Assembly (NCBI GenBank): GCA_031213475.1
Contig: JARUPZ010000014.1
Coordinates: forward strand, 7,098,174-7,162,173
From: Nereocystis luetkeana
Taxonomy: Eukaryota > Sar > Phaeophyceae > Laminariales > Laminariaceae
DNA length: 64,000 nt
Direction of reading: 5' to 3'
Under the pieces are notes generated by a model. That model had not been told where the DNA came from, made no database searches, and saw nothing but the letters and a program-made list of their open reading frames with translations. Positions 1 through 10,445 of the stretch are shown one piece after another. The first letter of the stretch is position 1. Each line of letters starts with the position of its first letter. Position numbers and translations under genes: made by a program.

Positions 1-164
1 GGCTTGCCACATGCTGGCTACAAGTAGCATCTTGTGTTACGGTGCACCAGCAAGGTGGACCGGTTGCCTGTGCATTTGATCTCAAGTCAGAATGCATGGC
101 TGGACCATTCTTTGTATCGGGTGACTTCATGATGGGTCATGACATCTCTTTCGTTGGATTAAAG

Positions 165-231
165 GCCGGTGGGTGGGTGGGCAGTTACGTCGTAGTGGGT
201 GGGTGGGTCGGTGGGTGGGTGGGTGTGCGTC
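165..231. repeat. (GGGT)n minisatellite, first block
   Basis: Two runs of GGTGGGTGGGTGGG type lie within about 65 bases. Each has four or more G-triplets with one-base loops, the usual pattern for an intramolecular G-quadruplex on the plus strand. No gene was seen around it. Bases 232-914 hold only a C-run near 685-700 and nothing else recognised. Confidence 0.8.
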
Positions 232-914
232 GGTGGCCGTTTTACATTGCGTGCAATGTGTTTAGTCCCCGGGTGTCGCAGCGTGTCGGTAATCCCTACT
301 ACGTATACGTTTGTGTAGTGATGGTGATGGTGATGGTGGTGTCCACGTGACTCTCCGCAAATACATCTGTTTCAGTATGCCGTGCTAAACACCGGTTCTC
401 CCCATCGCCATTCGACCCCCCGCGGCCTCACGGCCGTGTCACGCTGTCCCCACCCCGCAGCCCTGGGTGCCCCCGGTGAAAGAACGTGCGTCGCGGTTCA
501 ACTCGGCGAGCTGGGGGGAGGTTGAAAGATTTCCTCCCAGGGACGGGTTGCAATGTCCGCGGGATCGAGAGGGTATCCGCGGGAAGGGGTGGGCTTCGTA
601 CCTATTCTGAGGCGTTTCACTCTTGTTTTTTTGTTGTCCCTGTTTCCATTTATACGGAAGGCTTTTTTCGAGGGGAAAAAAATCCCCCCCCCCCCCCCCG
701 TCGCGCCCCCCGGGGCTTTGGAGATTTTGGCTTAGATATGGAACTCTCAACTCTGGATTCCCCTGTCGGTCGTTCGAGCCCCGAATTTCGAGTGTTTGTG
801 AGGTTCTAGTGTTGACGGTTTTTCGTCTTAATTATATGGTACTTAAGATGGGAAAAAAACAACTACAACCCACGTGATAATTATCGCACACTGAAACCCA
901 CACACTTTTCGAGT

Positions 915-1137
915 AACGTGGGTGGGGTTGGTGGGTGGGTGGGGAACATGTAGGTACTGCTGGACTACACTACTACTGTACATCGTGGTTGCCCTCGTGG
1001 GTGGGTGGGTTCGGAACTGGTTCGCGCTGCTGTACGACTGTACAGCGCGGGTGACTTGGTGGGTGGGTGAGTTGGATATGAATGGGGGGGGGGGTGGGAT
1101 ATGAATGGGTGGGTGGGTGGGTGGATGGGTGGGTATA
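915..1137. repeat. (GGGT)n minisatellite, second block
   Basis: G-rich clusters recur at about 918-945, 996-1012 and 1053-1137, the last including a ten-G run followed by five GGGT units. All are on the same strand and stop about 145 bases before the 5' LTR of the retrotransposon. Short frames over the block only translate the repeat. Confidence 0.75.
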
Positions 1138-1281
1138 GTATCGGTCCTGCTGGCACCGTTACAGTAGTATGGTACCAGGGATATACGAGGCATGCAGGTA
1201 ATATTACTGCTGTAGTATCTGGTTCGGCCAAAACGAAACGTCCGGGCAACTGCTGTACGAGGGCCTTGGGACCGCTTGCTG

Positions 1282-1831
1282 TGTTGCGGTGGTGTACCAA
1301 GGATCCGAGGGGTTTCCAGTAGAGTTCATGGCGTGGAGTCAAAAGGGGACAATGTGAATTAGTCCCCTGACCCCGAAGGCGTATGCCTTCCTATGAGGGT
1401 CGGAGAGGTTTGGGCGCTCCTGCGTCCAGAACCTCCGGCGCCGCTAGCTCCATCTAGATTGCTCCATATCCTCGGTGTTCCCCTGCTAAGAAGAAGTACC
1501 GGCCGAGACAGCTAAGAGATGGCTCAGCCGTACGCACAGCAGGATGGGTGGAACAACGGGATTGCAGGTGTCAGTCTTGCCTATGAACTCGAACGAAGCT
1601 TGAGTGTGTTGCGAAAGCAGGGCCATGGGGTTGGAGGGACCCGGCCTGCGAAGGGAAACGATAAATACACTGTGTTGTAGAGTATGCGTGATCACTGTGA
1701 TACAAATAAGTGGAGGCCAGAGGCCAGAAGAGGCAATGGCCTCGATCATGAATGATATACATGTGGCCTGGCGAGGCCGGTGATGATACTCTAGCACGCA
1801 GGGCACGCGCACCGCTCGTTCGTCTATGACA
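1282..1831 (+). repeat. 5' LTR
   Basis: 550 bp, beginning TGTTGCGGTGG and ending CTATGACA. It differs from the 3' LTR at two positions that I can see: the C of GAACTCG against G, and ATGGGG against ATTGGG. An AT-rich GATAAATACAC near 1,660 could serve as a TATA-like element, but this is a guess. Confidence 0.95.
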
Positions 1832-1849
1832 TGGTGTCCGGTCCGATAG
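1832..1849 (+). promoter_or_regulatory. Primer-binding site for minus-strand synthesis
   Basis: TGGTGTCCGGTCCGATAG directly abuts the 5' LTR. It starts with TGG, the complement of the CCA end of a tRNA. The cognate tRNA was not identified. Confidence 0.75.
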
Positions 1850-3840
1850 CAAGCCTGAACCTGTAGGCGACCAGGGGCTGGCGGAGGCACCGTCGGCCGC
1901 TCGGTTGGCAGTAAGAAAAACAACTGAGAAAATACAAAAAGCACAAATCGGCAGAATAGCGAAGAGCAAAATATAGGTACTCGTACAAACATCACGTAAG
2001 CCAGGTAGCCAAGATGGTACCCAGCTCAGCCTGGCCGCCGGCCGGTCAGGCGGGACAGGGCTCAGTCAGCGGTCACCTCGCAGGCCTGCTGCCAGGCCTG
2101 GTCTCGGTTCCAGGGTGAGGCATTGCTGCTGCGAGGCACCCAGGCAGGGGCGAGGCAACCAAGCTTTGGCGCCGAGTTTTGGGTTGGAGGCGAACGGCTT
2201 TAGCGTGAGCTTATTTTCCGGGTTTCTTTTGTCTTGTTTTTGGTGTGCACACGTAGACTCGTGGACTGCTGTTTTTTTTTGTTTTTTTGTTTCGGCTCTT
2301 TTGTTTCTCTGATTGTGTGTCTGTTTTGCTGCAACCTCATCCTCGTACACCACACTACACAGCACAGCACAGTTTCTCTTGGTAGGTAGGGCTACAGGGC
2401 CGACACCACTTATGAACGAGGCATGGTAGAGCGGGACATAGGCCGCAGTTGCCTCGGGCGCGCGGGGGGGTTGCTACCCTTCGCGCGCCCGTAGTGCTGC
2501 GGTCCCCGGAGTTCTCAGAAGATGTGTCAGCATACCCTCACGGAGGGTGGTCGTCGGTTTTCGTAGAGACGAAGCGACGGCCAGCCCCGAATCCGTAAGC
2601 TATGCTGTGAGAGAGGTAGCGCGAGTGAACGGTTACTGAGTCCGCCCCCGAGAAGGTTTTGCGGTAGGTACCGTTCAGCAGAGTCCGAGCTCGACGGAGA
2701 TTCGGTATGCACGACTAGGATAGTCGCTCGCACCTCTCTCATGCAGCACGCGGGAGTCTGCTTTCAGACCCGGTGCTGCACCACACTTCTGGCCCATGCT
2801 CAGACGGCCGACCTCCCTTTGATGGCTCACTGGGGGGGAGGTCTCTCTGTGTTCCACTTATTGCAGTCTAGACTAAAAAACATATAGATCTGCGATCACT
2901 ACGCCATAGACTAGGTAGTGAAACATAGATTTTCTGAAAGATTGCAACAGTATGTACAGCGAGGAGGTCATCACTGAGTCCGTCGTTCGAGAGAACCTTC
3001 GGTAGGTGATGATTGGTCTGCTCCTCGGTCCCCACGTGGGACCGAGGGCAGACGCCAAGGGGTCCTGGTGCTGTACACTGTGGGTGGTTTAGTGTGGGTG
3101 AGTGAGGGGGAGTCCGCCACCCCGATAGGGGTTGCGCGGTACGCCTCACTCAGCAGAACAGCGGTCCCGAGGCTCAGGATCTGTCGGAGTGCCACCCCGA
3201 TCCCACTCAACAGATCCTGGACTCGGGGGGTTCATAATGCGCGAGAAGTGGTAGCCCCACACACTCCACTCATGTGTTCAACGCCGGTCTTTTGGAAGGA
3301 TGGACGTATCCTGGGGCCGGCCGCGACACATAATATCTTTCTAGTGCGCAGCGCCTACCCCTCGCCGTCTGAGCCTTGCAAGTCCAGACGAGGGGTGGTG
3401 TCTAGTCGTGTTTCACCGCTAGACGTACACAGGCTTGTCGCACCCATACGTGCAATAATAAATCATAAACACAACAATACACACACAGACAGGACCAAAC
3501 GCGAAGCAGTGCATTATGTTTTACGCAAGCAACATATGACCAACCGTACAGCAGTACAAATAATGTTGGAGGACGAGTAAAATATAGCAACATAGAGACA
3601 CCATACATAATACACCAACCATCAACAGAGGCGAGACAGCACTCGCGCACACAACAGGGAGTCAGGGAGGTGAGAGAGTTGGATATTGATGAAGGAAAGA
3701 GGGGAGATAACATGGTGCTGATGACGCAACCGACACAACCCCACGAGCTTTCATATGTTCGCATAGGCCGCTGTACTATCAGTGGCATGCTTACTAGGAC
3801 TAGCGCAGGACACATGTAGGTGAGAAGCCCGCTCGCACGT
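1850..3840 (+). other. Retrotransposon leader without recognisable gag
   Basis: About 2 kb where gag would be expected. No capsid-like helices, major homology region or CCHC knuckle were found in any plus frame. The longest plus frame (3,068-3,580, 170 residues) is Arg/Ser-rich without a family signature. A second stretch at about 3,570-3,820 is open in another frame but has no Asp-Ser/Thr-Gly protease motif. The segment may be an unrelated insert or a gag decayed past recognition. Confidence 0.5.
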
Positions 3841-4270
3841 GTACCGTGTTCGACTGTCAACTTCGCTCACTTATGTGTCGTATCAATAGGGGTCAGGCGT
3901 GACTCTCGAAAAAAATGCAACATTCACGTACATTACGATACGATACCAGTAGATTGATGCAATTTTGGGTCGGGCCGATCGTCAATACAACGCTTCCGTT
4001 CCTTGCGTGTTCGCTCACTCATGTGTCGTATTGATAGGGGCCAGGCGTGACTCTCGAGAAAAATGCAGCATGCACGTATATCAGGATGCTAAACCGGTAG
4101 ACAAAGGCAATTTGGAGTCGTGTACTTGTTCGGCTGTCAACTTCGCTCACTTATGTGTCGTATCAATAGGGGTCAGGCGTGACTCTCGAAAAAAATGCAA
4201 CGTTCACGTACATTACGATACGATACCAGTAGATTGATGCAATTTTGGGTCGGGCCGATCGTCAATACAA
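3841..4270 (+). repeat. Imperfect tandem repeat at the pol junction
   Basis: A segment of about 150 bp is nearly identical at 3,841-3,990 and 4,121-4,270 (spacing 280 bp), with a partial, more diverged copy starting near 4,010. Shared words include TTCGCTCACTTATGTGTCG and the end GTCGGGCCGATCGTCAATAC. The last copy ends exactly where protease-like coding begins (about 4,270), so it marks the breakpoint that removed the front of the protease. Confidence 0.8.
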
Positions 4271-4354
4271 GGCGGCGCAGGGCAGCGCAAGCTGAGTCGT
4301 CGGGGTAGGGGTTCGCTGCAGGCGGCGAACCCGGCCGGGAGCAAGGTCCCCGGC

Positions 4355-7300
4355 ATGGAGATTATGGGATCGACGGTGTTGCCCATCGTACTGCCTCCGG
4401 AGGATAAGGCCCGGGACATATCGGTAAGGGTGGTGCGGGATCTGCCGTACGCGTTCATCCTGGGGGCGAGTTTCTTTCGGTCTAACAGCAGTGTTATCTC
4501 GCTCGGAGAAGGGAGGGGGTTCCAGCCGTCGCCCGGAGCCCCGTGGGTGCCTTTCCAGCCGCGCAGTGCGGCTGCTAAGCACTCTTGGGAACGGTACTGT
4601 GCAATCAAACCCTCTCTCGATGATACACCCTCACTCACGCCGTCCCCAGCGCCCCCGTTAGCCCCGCCCCTCCCGATATGTTCCGTAGGTCAGGCAGCCT
4701 GGGAGGACGACGGAACCCTACAGTGGGAGTTGCGACTGTCGCGGCAGGTAGAGGTGCCGGGATTCGTAGGAGTGGCGGCCGAGGGGTATGTAAGGGGACC
4801 CCAACCCAGCGAAAGGCAGCTGGTACTGATCCAGCCGGTGTTGCAGTATGACACCGACAACGGAGCAGTGGTGGGGATGGCGAGAGGAGTGCAATGGTGG
4901 GAGCCAGGTACCCCGTTGTACTGCAAGGTGGTTAACACCGGCAAGGCGGCCGTCGTAGTGCGGAGCGGACACCCGATTGCGAAAGTCATTGCCCTTAATG
5001 TGAGGGATGAGGGTCGATTCCGCGCATTATTCATTTACCCGCCCCCTGACCCCGTCCCGGAGCCCCCTGACGACCCCCCGTCTGTCCCCGACGCGGGCTG
5101 CACCGAGACCCCGACGCGAGGGGTGGAGTTGTCCGACGCCAACATCGGGCAACTCAGCGTGGCTCAGAAGAATCAGCTGATGAATACCCTGAGGCCCCAG
5201 AATGTGGCAGGATTATTCCCGGAGGACACGAAGAGAGTCCGGGCGTGCACGGTAAGAGAGTTGCGAATTCCCCTGATTGACGAAGAGTGCGCGCCGATCG
5301 CAGCGAAGCAACAGCGCTTCTCGCCGGAGCAGGCAGACGCTATCCAGAGAGAGGTGAAGAAACTAGCCGAAGCAGGAATTATCCGTAAATCCACATCCGC
5401 CTGGGCCGCTCGATGCGTAACGGTTCGTAAGAAAGACGGTACGTTGCGCTTGTGCCAGGACTACCGTGGCCTCAACGGTTGCATGTTGAATCACAGCGGT
5501 GGGGTGGGGAATATTCAGACAATTTTCCAGAGGTTGGCCGGTAGCGCATGGTTCACGTCGATTGATTTGGCGTCGGGGTTTTTCCAGCTTCCTATCGCAG
5601 AGCCGGATCGCCACAAAACGGCGTTCCGGGACGCCTTCGGGCAGCTGTGGGAGTATGAGCGGTGTGGCTTCGGCTTGAAGATATTACCGCCGGCGTTCGC
5701 GAGCATGGTAACGGACTTGCTGGGAGACTTGAAAGCGAACGGGGTAGAGAACTATCTTGACGACATTTTGATCTACAGCGCGGACTTTGAGGGGCACCTG
5801 ACCCTCGTGGAAAAGGTACTCCATAGTTTGCAAGCGGGAGGGCTTTCGGTGAACTTTGCAAAGTCTAGATGGTGTTGTGCGAGCTTGGAGTTTGTCGGCA
5901 TGGTCGTTGACCGGCAGGGCGTGCGACCGGCAGAGTCCAAAATAGCGGCGGTAGCGGAACTCTCCCCACCGGGAACGGTTGAGGAGTTGCGCGCGTTTCT
6001 TGGCATGACGGGATACCTGAGGCAGTTCGTCGAGCGATACAGCATACTAGCCGCGCCGCTTACTGACATTTTGCGGGACAAAGCCTTTGCCGCTAAGCGC
6101 TCCCGGCGCACCCTGATTCCGTGGACCGAACATCAACAGCACGCCTTCCTGTCCCTTAAGGCGGCCCTGACGTCGTTCCCCATTCTCGCGTTCCCCGTTT
6201 GGGACAAGCCGTTCGCTCTTCACACAGATGCGAGCGCCGCGGGGGCTGGCGCCGCCCTGACGCAAGAAATCGACGGCAAGGAGAGAGTCCTCGCCTACGC
6301 GAGCCACCGTTGGTCGGCAACCGATGCACGCAGGGGGGCGACGGAAAGGGAGTGTATGGCGGTACTGTGGGCAGTGGTGCACTTTCGGCCGTATTTAGCT
6401 GGTAGTCCGTTCACGCTGTTTACTGACTGCTCCGCGCTCACCTGGCTGTTTCGTAGCCGCGACCTAGACCCCAAGCTGTACCGCTGGTCGCTGCGTCTTG
6501 CCGAGTTCGACATAATCATGCGATGGCGGGCGGGCTTGTCTCACCAGGTACCGGACGCGTTGTCGCGCTTGCTCCGGCCGGGCCCCCCCGCAGACTCCAT
6601 CGATGACTCTTTTCCCGACGACGCGACCTCCGGCAAGCCGAGCGATTACGTAGGGCCGCGAGGGCCGGTTCTGGATGGTGTCCTGTTGAGAGAGCTGGAG
6701 CCCGCTAGGGAAGGGGTGGTAGACCCGGGGGGGGTGCGCGAGAAGAAGGTAGTAATCACGACGCGCTCGCCAAGGATGTTGAAATCACAGTCGCTGAACC
6801 CACGCCCTTCCGCTGCGCCCTCGTTGCTCGGAGCCATTGTTGACAGCATCCCGCAGACTGACCCCAGCAGCGCCGGACTCCGAGAGTCGGGGGAGGAAGC
6901 CCCGAGAGACAAGCAGCTGCTCACCCTCGCATTTCACGACAGGCTGGCAGCGGTGGGGGCCGGTGCGTCACCGGCGCTGCGGCGGTCGGCTCGCTCGCAC
7001 AAGCCGTCGGTTCGGCTGCGTCCACTCCCCGATCACACGGCTAGGGCGGTACACGTGCCTCGGGAGACTGCACTGCCGGTTCCCCCAGCCGCGTCAGGCT
7101 CGCCGTCGACAACTACGACACAGCGGGGCGGTGGTAGGGGCGGCGGCGACGGACAGCAGTCCCCATCGGGAGGGCCGGGTACACGCCACGCGGGCGCGGC
7201 GCCAGTACCAGGCGGCCTGGGCGGGCCCTCCACGAGCGGGGGGGGGGTGCCGCGCAGCGAACGGGCGCCGGAGCGATCGGTGATAGAACGAGCCATCGAG

Positions 7301-9163
7301 GCGCTGCGCGACGTGCCAGGGCTGGTGAGGCGGCAGATGGACGACCCCCTACTCGGTAGGATTAGGGAGGCCCTGGGGGGTGAGGGAGGAACGGTGGGGG
7401 GCGAGCGCGCGCGAGATAGAGAGGTAGCACGGTATCTCCTTGACGATCAGAACTTGGTGTGGTACGACCTAGAGCAGCGCGGAATGCTGGAGAGGCGCAC
7501 GTCGGTCCTGGCCGTCCCGCGCGTGATGGTAGCCGACTTGCTTGCCTTGGTGCACTGCCAGCATGGGCACCCCGGCGTCGGCAGGACGCTTGCGCTACTG
7601 CGCGACCGCTTCCACTGGCCAGGTATGTGCAGGGATGCGAGGGAGTATGTCTTGTCGTGCGGGTGCCGGCGTAGGAAACGCTCGCGAAGCCAACGCATAG
7701 CTATGCTCCCTGCAAGGTACCTGGAGCCGTGGGAAGTTTTGGAAATAGACTTGCTACGGATCCCCAACACATCCGAAGCAGGTAACGAGTACTTGCTACT
7801 GGTAGTGGACAAAGCATCTCGGTTTCTCTTTGCATACCCCCTCCCCTCGAAGGAGGCTCATGCGGTTGCGCGCTTGCTACTCGACCTGTGTCTGACGTTT
7901 GGAGTGCCCTCGTTTATCCGCGCGGACGGGGGAGGAGAGTTCACAGCCACTGTAATGGAACACCTGTGTCGGTGGCTCAAGGTACCGATAGACTTCGGGC
8001 CGGCCGACCACCCGAGAGGCCAAGGCAGTGTAGAGCGAGTAGGAGCGTGGATGCTGGATGTGCTTTCCGAGTTATGTAAGGCGTGGCCAACCCGATGGGA
8101 CGAGTACGTAGCGCTGGCATGTTGGATTAAACGCACCATGCCAGACCCAGCCCTGCCTTCCGCTATGACGCCCTTCCAGCTCTTGTTCGGCCGCAGCCCT
8201 CGCACGGCCCTTGACATGTTAGTGCCGCAGATGGATGACACGGAGTCAACGGGAGGCTTCGAGAACTTTATTGAGGGCCGACGGCACAATTTAAGGGAGG
8301 TTCGGGAGGCACTAGAGAGGATGCACGAGCGCAGGGAGAGGGCGCGCCAGCGCCACAACGCGGCGATTCAGAGGCCGTCGGCGGGCACCCGCGTGGCAAA
8401 GGGCGACCTCGTTCTCGCCCGGGAGAGCGACAGCTCGCTCCACCGGCAGGGGATGGGGCCGAAACTGGTCCACGAGAGGTGGACCGGTCCGTGGAAGGTG
8501 GTGGAGGTGGTGATCGAGGGCCTGAGCGTCGTCATTGAGATGGAGGGCCGGACACCACGCTCCAGGACGGTTTCCACCACGTCGCTGAAGCCGTTCTACG
8601 TGAGGCCGGCAGACTTGCGTCACCCGATGGAGGACGAGTTCGCACAGATGGCATGGGGGGCGGACTTGGGACTCGCGGGGGACTCGACCACGGCGGCGCC
8701 GATGTACACGCTGCTGGACAGAAGGCGGGTGATCAGCGCGTCCGGGGTCGCGCGGTGGGAATACCGCGGCAGGTACTTGGACGGGGTCGCATCAGATTGG
8801 GTCTCCGAAGCAGAGTCTTTGGATAGCTTTACCCCGTTGCAGCTGGACACGTTTCACGCGCTATGGAACTTACACGCTCCGAGAAGCGAGGCGACCCGTC
8901 GCCCGGCCCAAGACATGGGGGGGAAGGGACGGCCGACGCTGACTAGACAGCAAGCGTTGGCAAGGTTCCCGATCGGCACGAAGATATCCAGGTCGTACGA
9001 GGACGGCAACGGGAAGGCAAGCCGGTTGGGGCAGGTCTACGACTTCTACTCGCCGTACTGGCGAGTCCGGTTCTCCGACAACGACTGGGAGGAGCTAACG
9101 GCCTCGGAGATGAAGAAATCCGCCATCGAAGGAAGAAGCGGGCACCAGGGGGGGAGTCCGTGA
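4355..9163 (+). CDS. pol: Ty3/gypsy Pol polyprotein (protease remnant, RT, RNase H, integrase, chromo-like and Tudor-like tail)
   Basis: The polyprotein makes cDNA of the element and integrates it. Residues 1-50 keep only the end of a retropepsin (ILGASFF); the catalytic Asp-Ser/Thr-Gly loop is absent. RT spans about 300-560: LCQDYRGLN (366-374), motif A Asp404 in SIDLASGFF, and YLDD with Asp469/470. RNase H has Asp625, Glu666 and Asp691. A low-complexity linker follows (about 740-980). Integrase has a His1067/His1072 zinc finger whose cysteines are Cys1102 and Cys1104, one residue closer than the usual C-x2-C. Its core is Asp1132, Asp1191, Glu1227, a perfect D,D(35)E. The tail has a chromodomain-like stretch (WEYRGRYLDG, SDWVSEAE) and a Tudor-like one (WRVRFSDNDWEELTASEM). 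The frame is open from 4,238, so Met1 is nominal. All catalytic residues of RT, RNase H and integrase are present. Confidence 0.95.
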   Translation: MEIMGSTVLPIVLPPEDKARDISVRVVRDLPYAFILGASFFRSNSSVISLGEGRGFQPSPGAPWVPFQPRSAAAKHSWERYCAIKPSLDDTPSLTPSPAPPLAPPLPICSVGQAAWEDDGTLQWELRLSRQVEVPGFVGVAAEGYVRGPQPSERQLVLIQPVLQYDTDNGAVVGMARGVQWWEPGTPLYCKVVNTGKAAVVVRSGHPIAKVIALNVRDEGRFRALFIYPPPDPVPEPPDDPPSVPDAGCTETPTRGVELSDANIGQLSVAQKNQLMNTLRPQNVAGLFPEDTKRVRACTVRELRIPLIDEECAPIAAKQQRFSPEQADAIQREVKKLAEAGIIRKSTSAWAARCVTVRKKDGTLRLCQDYRGLNGCMLNHSGGVGNIQTIFQRLAGSAWFTSIDLASGFFQLPIAEPDRHKTAFRDAFGQLWEYERCGFGLKILPPAFASMVTDLLGDLKANGVENYLDDILIYSADFEGHLTLVEKVLHSLQAGGLSVNFAKSRWCCASLEFVGMVVDRQGVRPAESKIAAVAELSPPGTVEELRAFLGMTGYLRQFVERYSILAAPLTDILRDKAFAAKRSRRTLIPWTEHQQHAFLSLKAALTSFPILAFPVWDKPFALHTDASAAGAGAALTQEIDGKERVLAYASHRWSATDARRGATERECMAVLWAVVHFRPYLAGSPFTLFTDCSALTWLFRSRDLDPKLYRWSLRLAEFDIIMRWRAGLSHQVPDALSRLLRPGPPADSIDDSFPDDATSGKPSDYVGPRGPVLDGVLLRELEPAREGVVDPGGVREKKVVITTRSPRMLKSQSLNPRPSAAPSLLGAIVDSIPQTDPSSAGLRESGEEAPRDKQLLTLAFHDRLAAVGAGASPALRRSARSHKPSVRLRPLPDHTARAVHVPRETALPVPPAASGSPSTTTTQRGGGRGGGDGQQSPSGGPGTRHAGAAPVPGGLGGPSTSGGGVPRSERAPERSVIERAIEALRDVPGLVRRQMDDPLLGRIREALGGEGGTVGGERARDREVARYLLDDQNLVWYDLEQRGMLERRTSVLAVPRVMVADLLALVHCQHGHPGVGRTLALLRDRFHWPGMCRDAREYVLSCGCRRRKRSRSQRIAMLPARYLEPWEVLEIDLLRIPNTSEAGNEYLLLVVDKASRFLFAYPLPSKEAHAVARLLLDLCLTFGVPSFIRADGGGEFTATVMEHLCRWLKVPIDFGPADHPRGQGSVERVGAWMLDVLSELCKAWPTRWDEYVALACWIKRTMPDPALPSAMTPFQLLFGRSPRTALDMLVPQMDDTESTGGFENFIEGRRHNLREVREALERMHERRERARQRHNAAIQRPSAGTRVAKGDLVLARESDSSLHRQGMGPKLVHERWTGPWKVVEVVIEGLSVVIEMEGRTPRSRTVSTTSLKPFYVRPADLRHPMEDEFAQMAWGADLGLAGDSTTAAPMYTLLDRRRVISASGVARWEYRGRYLDGVASDWVSEAESLDSFTPLQLDTFHALWNLHAPRSEATRRPAQDMGGKGRPTLTRQQALARFPIGTKISRSYEDGNGKASRLGQVYDFYSPYWRVRFSDNDWEELTASEMKKSAIEGRSGHQGGSP

Positions 9164-9269
9164 GGCGCTTTTGTTTCTGGGCCTTTTGGTCGTTGTTTTT
9201 GTTTGGGCACCAGGGGGGGAGTCCGTGATGCGCTTTTGTTTCTGGGCCTTTTGGTCGTTGTTTTTGTTT
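9140..9269 (+). repeat. 65-bp tandem duplication over the pol stop codon
   Basis: Two adjacent 65-bp copies start GGGCACCAGGGGGGGAGTCC at 9,140 and 9,205. The TGA that ends pol (9,161-9,163) lies in the first copy. In the second copy one base differs (GTGATGCG against GTGAGGCG). Confidence 0.85.
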
Positions 9270-9720
9270 GGGGTTTTTGTGTCTCGAATCCGGGTTGGGG
9301 TTGTGGTTTTTATTTTTATTTTTTTTGGTTTTGTTTTGATTTTTAGTTGTTTTTGGGGGGGGGGGGGTTTGTTGTTCTTGTTTCTTTTTGTTTTGTTTTG
9401 TTGGTTTTGTGTTGTTTTTTTTTCGTTTTGTTTTGGTTTTGTTTTGGTTGGGGTTTGTTTTTTTTTGTTTTGTTTTTTTGTTTTGTTTGTTTTGTTTTGT
9501 TTTTTTGTTTTTGTTTTGCTTTGTTTTGGTTTATTTTTGTTTGGTTTTGTTGTTCGTTTTTGTGCTTTGTCTTCCGTTTTTTTTCCGTTGGGGGTAAACC
9601 CAGGCGCGTGTCGCTTGTGATGTAACATTTTTTTTTTTTTTTTTTTTTTTTGTTTGTGGTTTTTTTTTATGTTTTCATTTGTTTTCGTTTTGTTTCGTTT
9701 TTTTTGTTTTTAAGAGGGAT
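9270..9720 (+). repeat. G/T-only tract downstream of pol
   Basis: About 450 bp in which the plus strand is almost entirely T and G, mainly TTTTG and TTTTTG units with T-runs beyond 20 near 9,628-9,650 and a G-run near 9,354-9,367. No coding sense: open frames on either strand here only read Phe/Val/Leu or Lys/Thr/Asn. It lies in the transcribed 3' region of the retrotransposon. Confidence 0.85.
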
Positions 9721-10436
9721 GGGGGGAACCCAGGTTCGTGCCAGTTGTAATTTAACAAGGGCAGCCTATGAGGCCGACTGTACTGTGCAGCACCATATAT
9801 GGTGCTACGGTCAGGAAGCGTCGAAGCTGTCTCACAGCGATGCGCGCCAGAGTGGGTTCCAGGGTTCGGCTTTTAAAGGGTGTTTCTGGCCACCCGGCCA
9901 GCCTGCAGTGCAGCACCGTAGGTCGGTGCTTCGGGGTTGAGGGGTTCGGGGTGTTTGTGTGGTAGCATAGCGGTGTTCTATAGAAAGCGGGTTCCGCGGT
10001 TCTCCGCTCTGGCCATGCAGCCAGGCGGAAACACCCGAGAGGGGGGGTTCGGGGTTGATTTGTTTTTGTCTTGTCCTTGTGTCCGGCCGTAGGGGGTCGA
10101 TTGCCTCCGGCGTGCCGCTGCTACTGCACCAGGCTCGAGGCCCTTCGCGTACAATCGTAAAGCGACGTCGGGATTCCGAAGTCAGGCGAACGTGCCGGAT
10201 ACTTATGGGCGTAGGAGTGTCGCGGGGTGAGCGTGAAGGAATGTTCCACGTAGTGGGAGTATTCTGTTCGCCGCGTTTGTGAGTAAGGCGGCGCATGTAG
10301 TGTGCGTGCTGGGGAGGGCTTTTCCTTACGGAAAAATACGGCCGGGTTTTCTCTCCTCAGTCTTTCTTGGCATAGATAACCTTGGATCCACCGTCCGGTA
10401 TATCGCGTGGCTTTGCCTTGCCCGGCTTAAACCAGC
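9721..10436 (+). other. Retrotransposon 3' untranslated region
   Basis: About 0.7 kb between the G/T tract and the polypurine tract. It holds several short frames without conserved features. Nothing else was recognised. Confidence 0.5.
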
Positions 10437-10445
10437 TGGGGAGGA
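10437..10445 (+). promoter_or_regulatory. Polypurine tract priming plus-strand synthesis
   Basis: GGGGAGGA immediately precedes the first base of the 3' LTR, the expected position of the RNase H-resistant primer in LTR elements. Confidence 0.8.

Noticed and set aside
3068-3580. 170-codon frame as gag
   Set aside because: No capsid or zinc-knuckle features. It is Arg/Ser-rich and begins in the middle of unremarkable sequence.
9095-9628. 177-codon Lys/Thr/Asn-rich minus frame
   Set aside because: Translation of the G/T-only tract; simple sequence, no protein.
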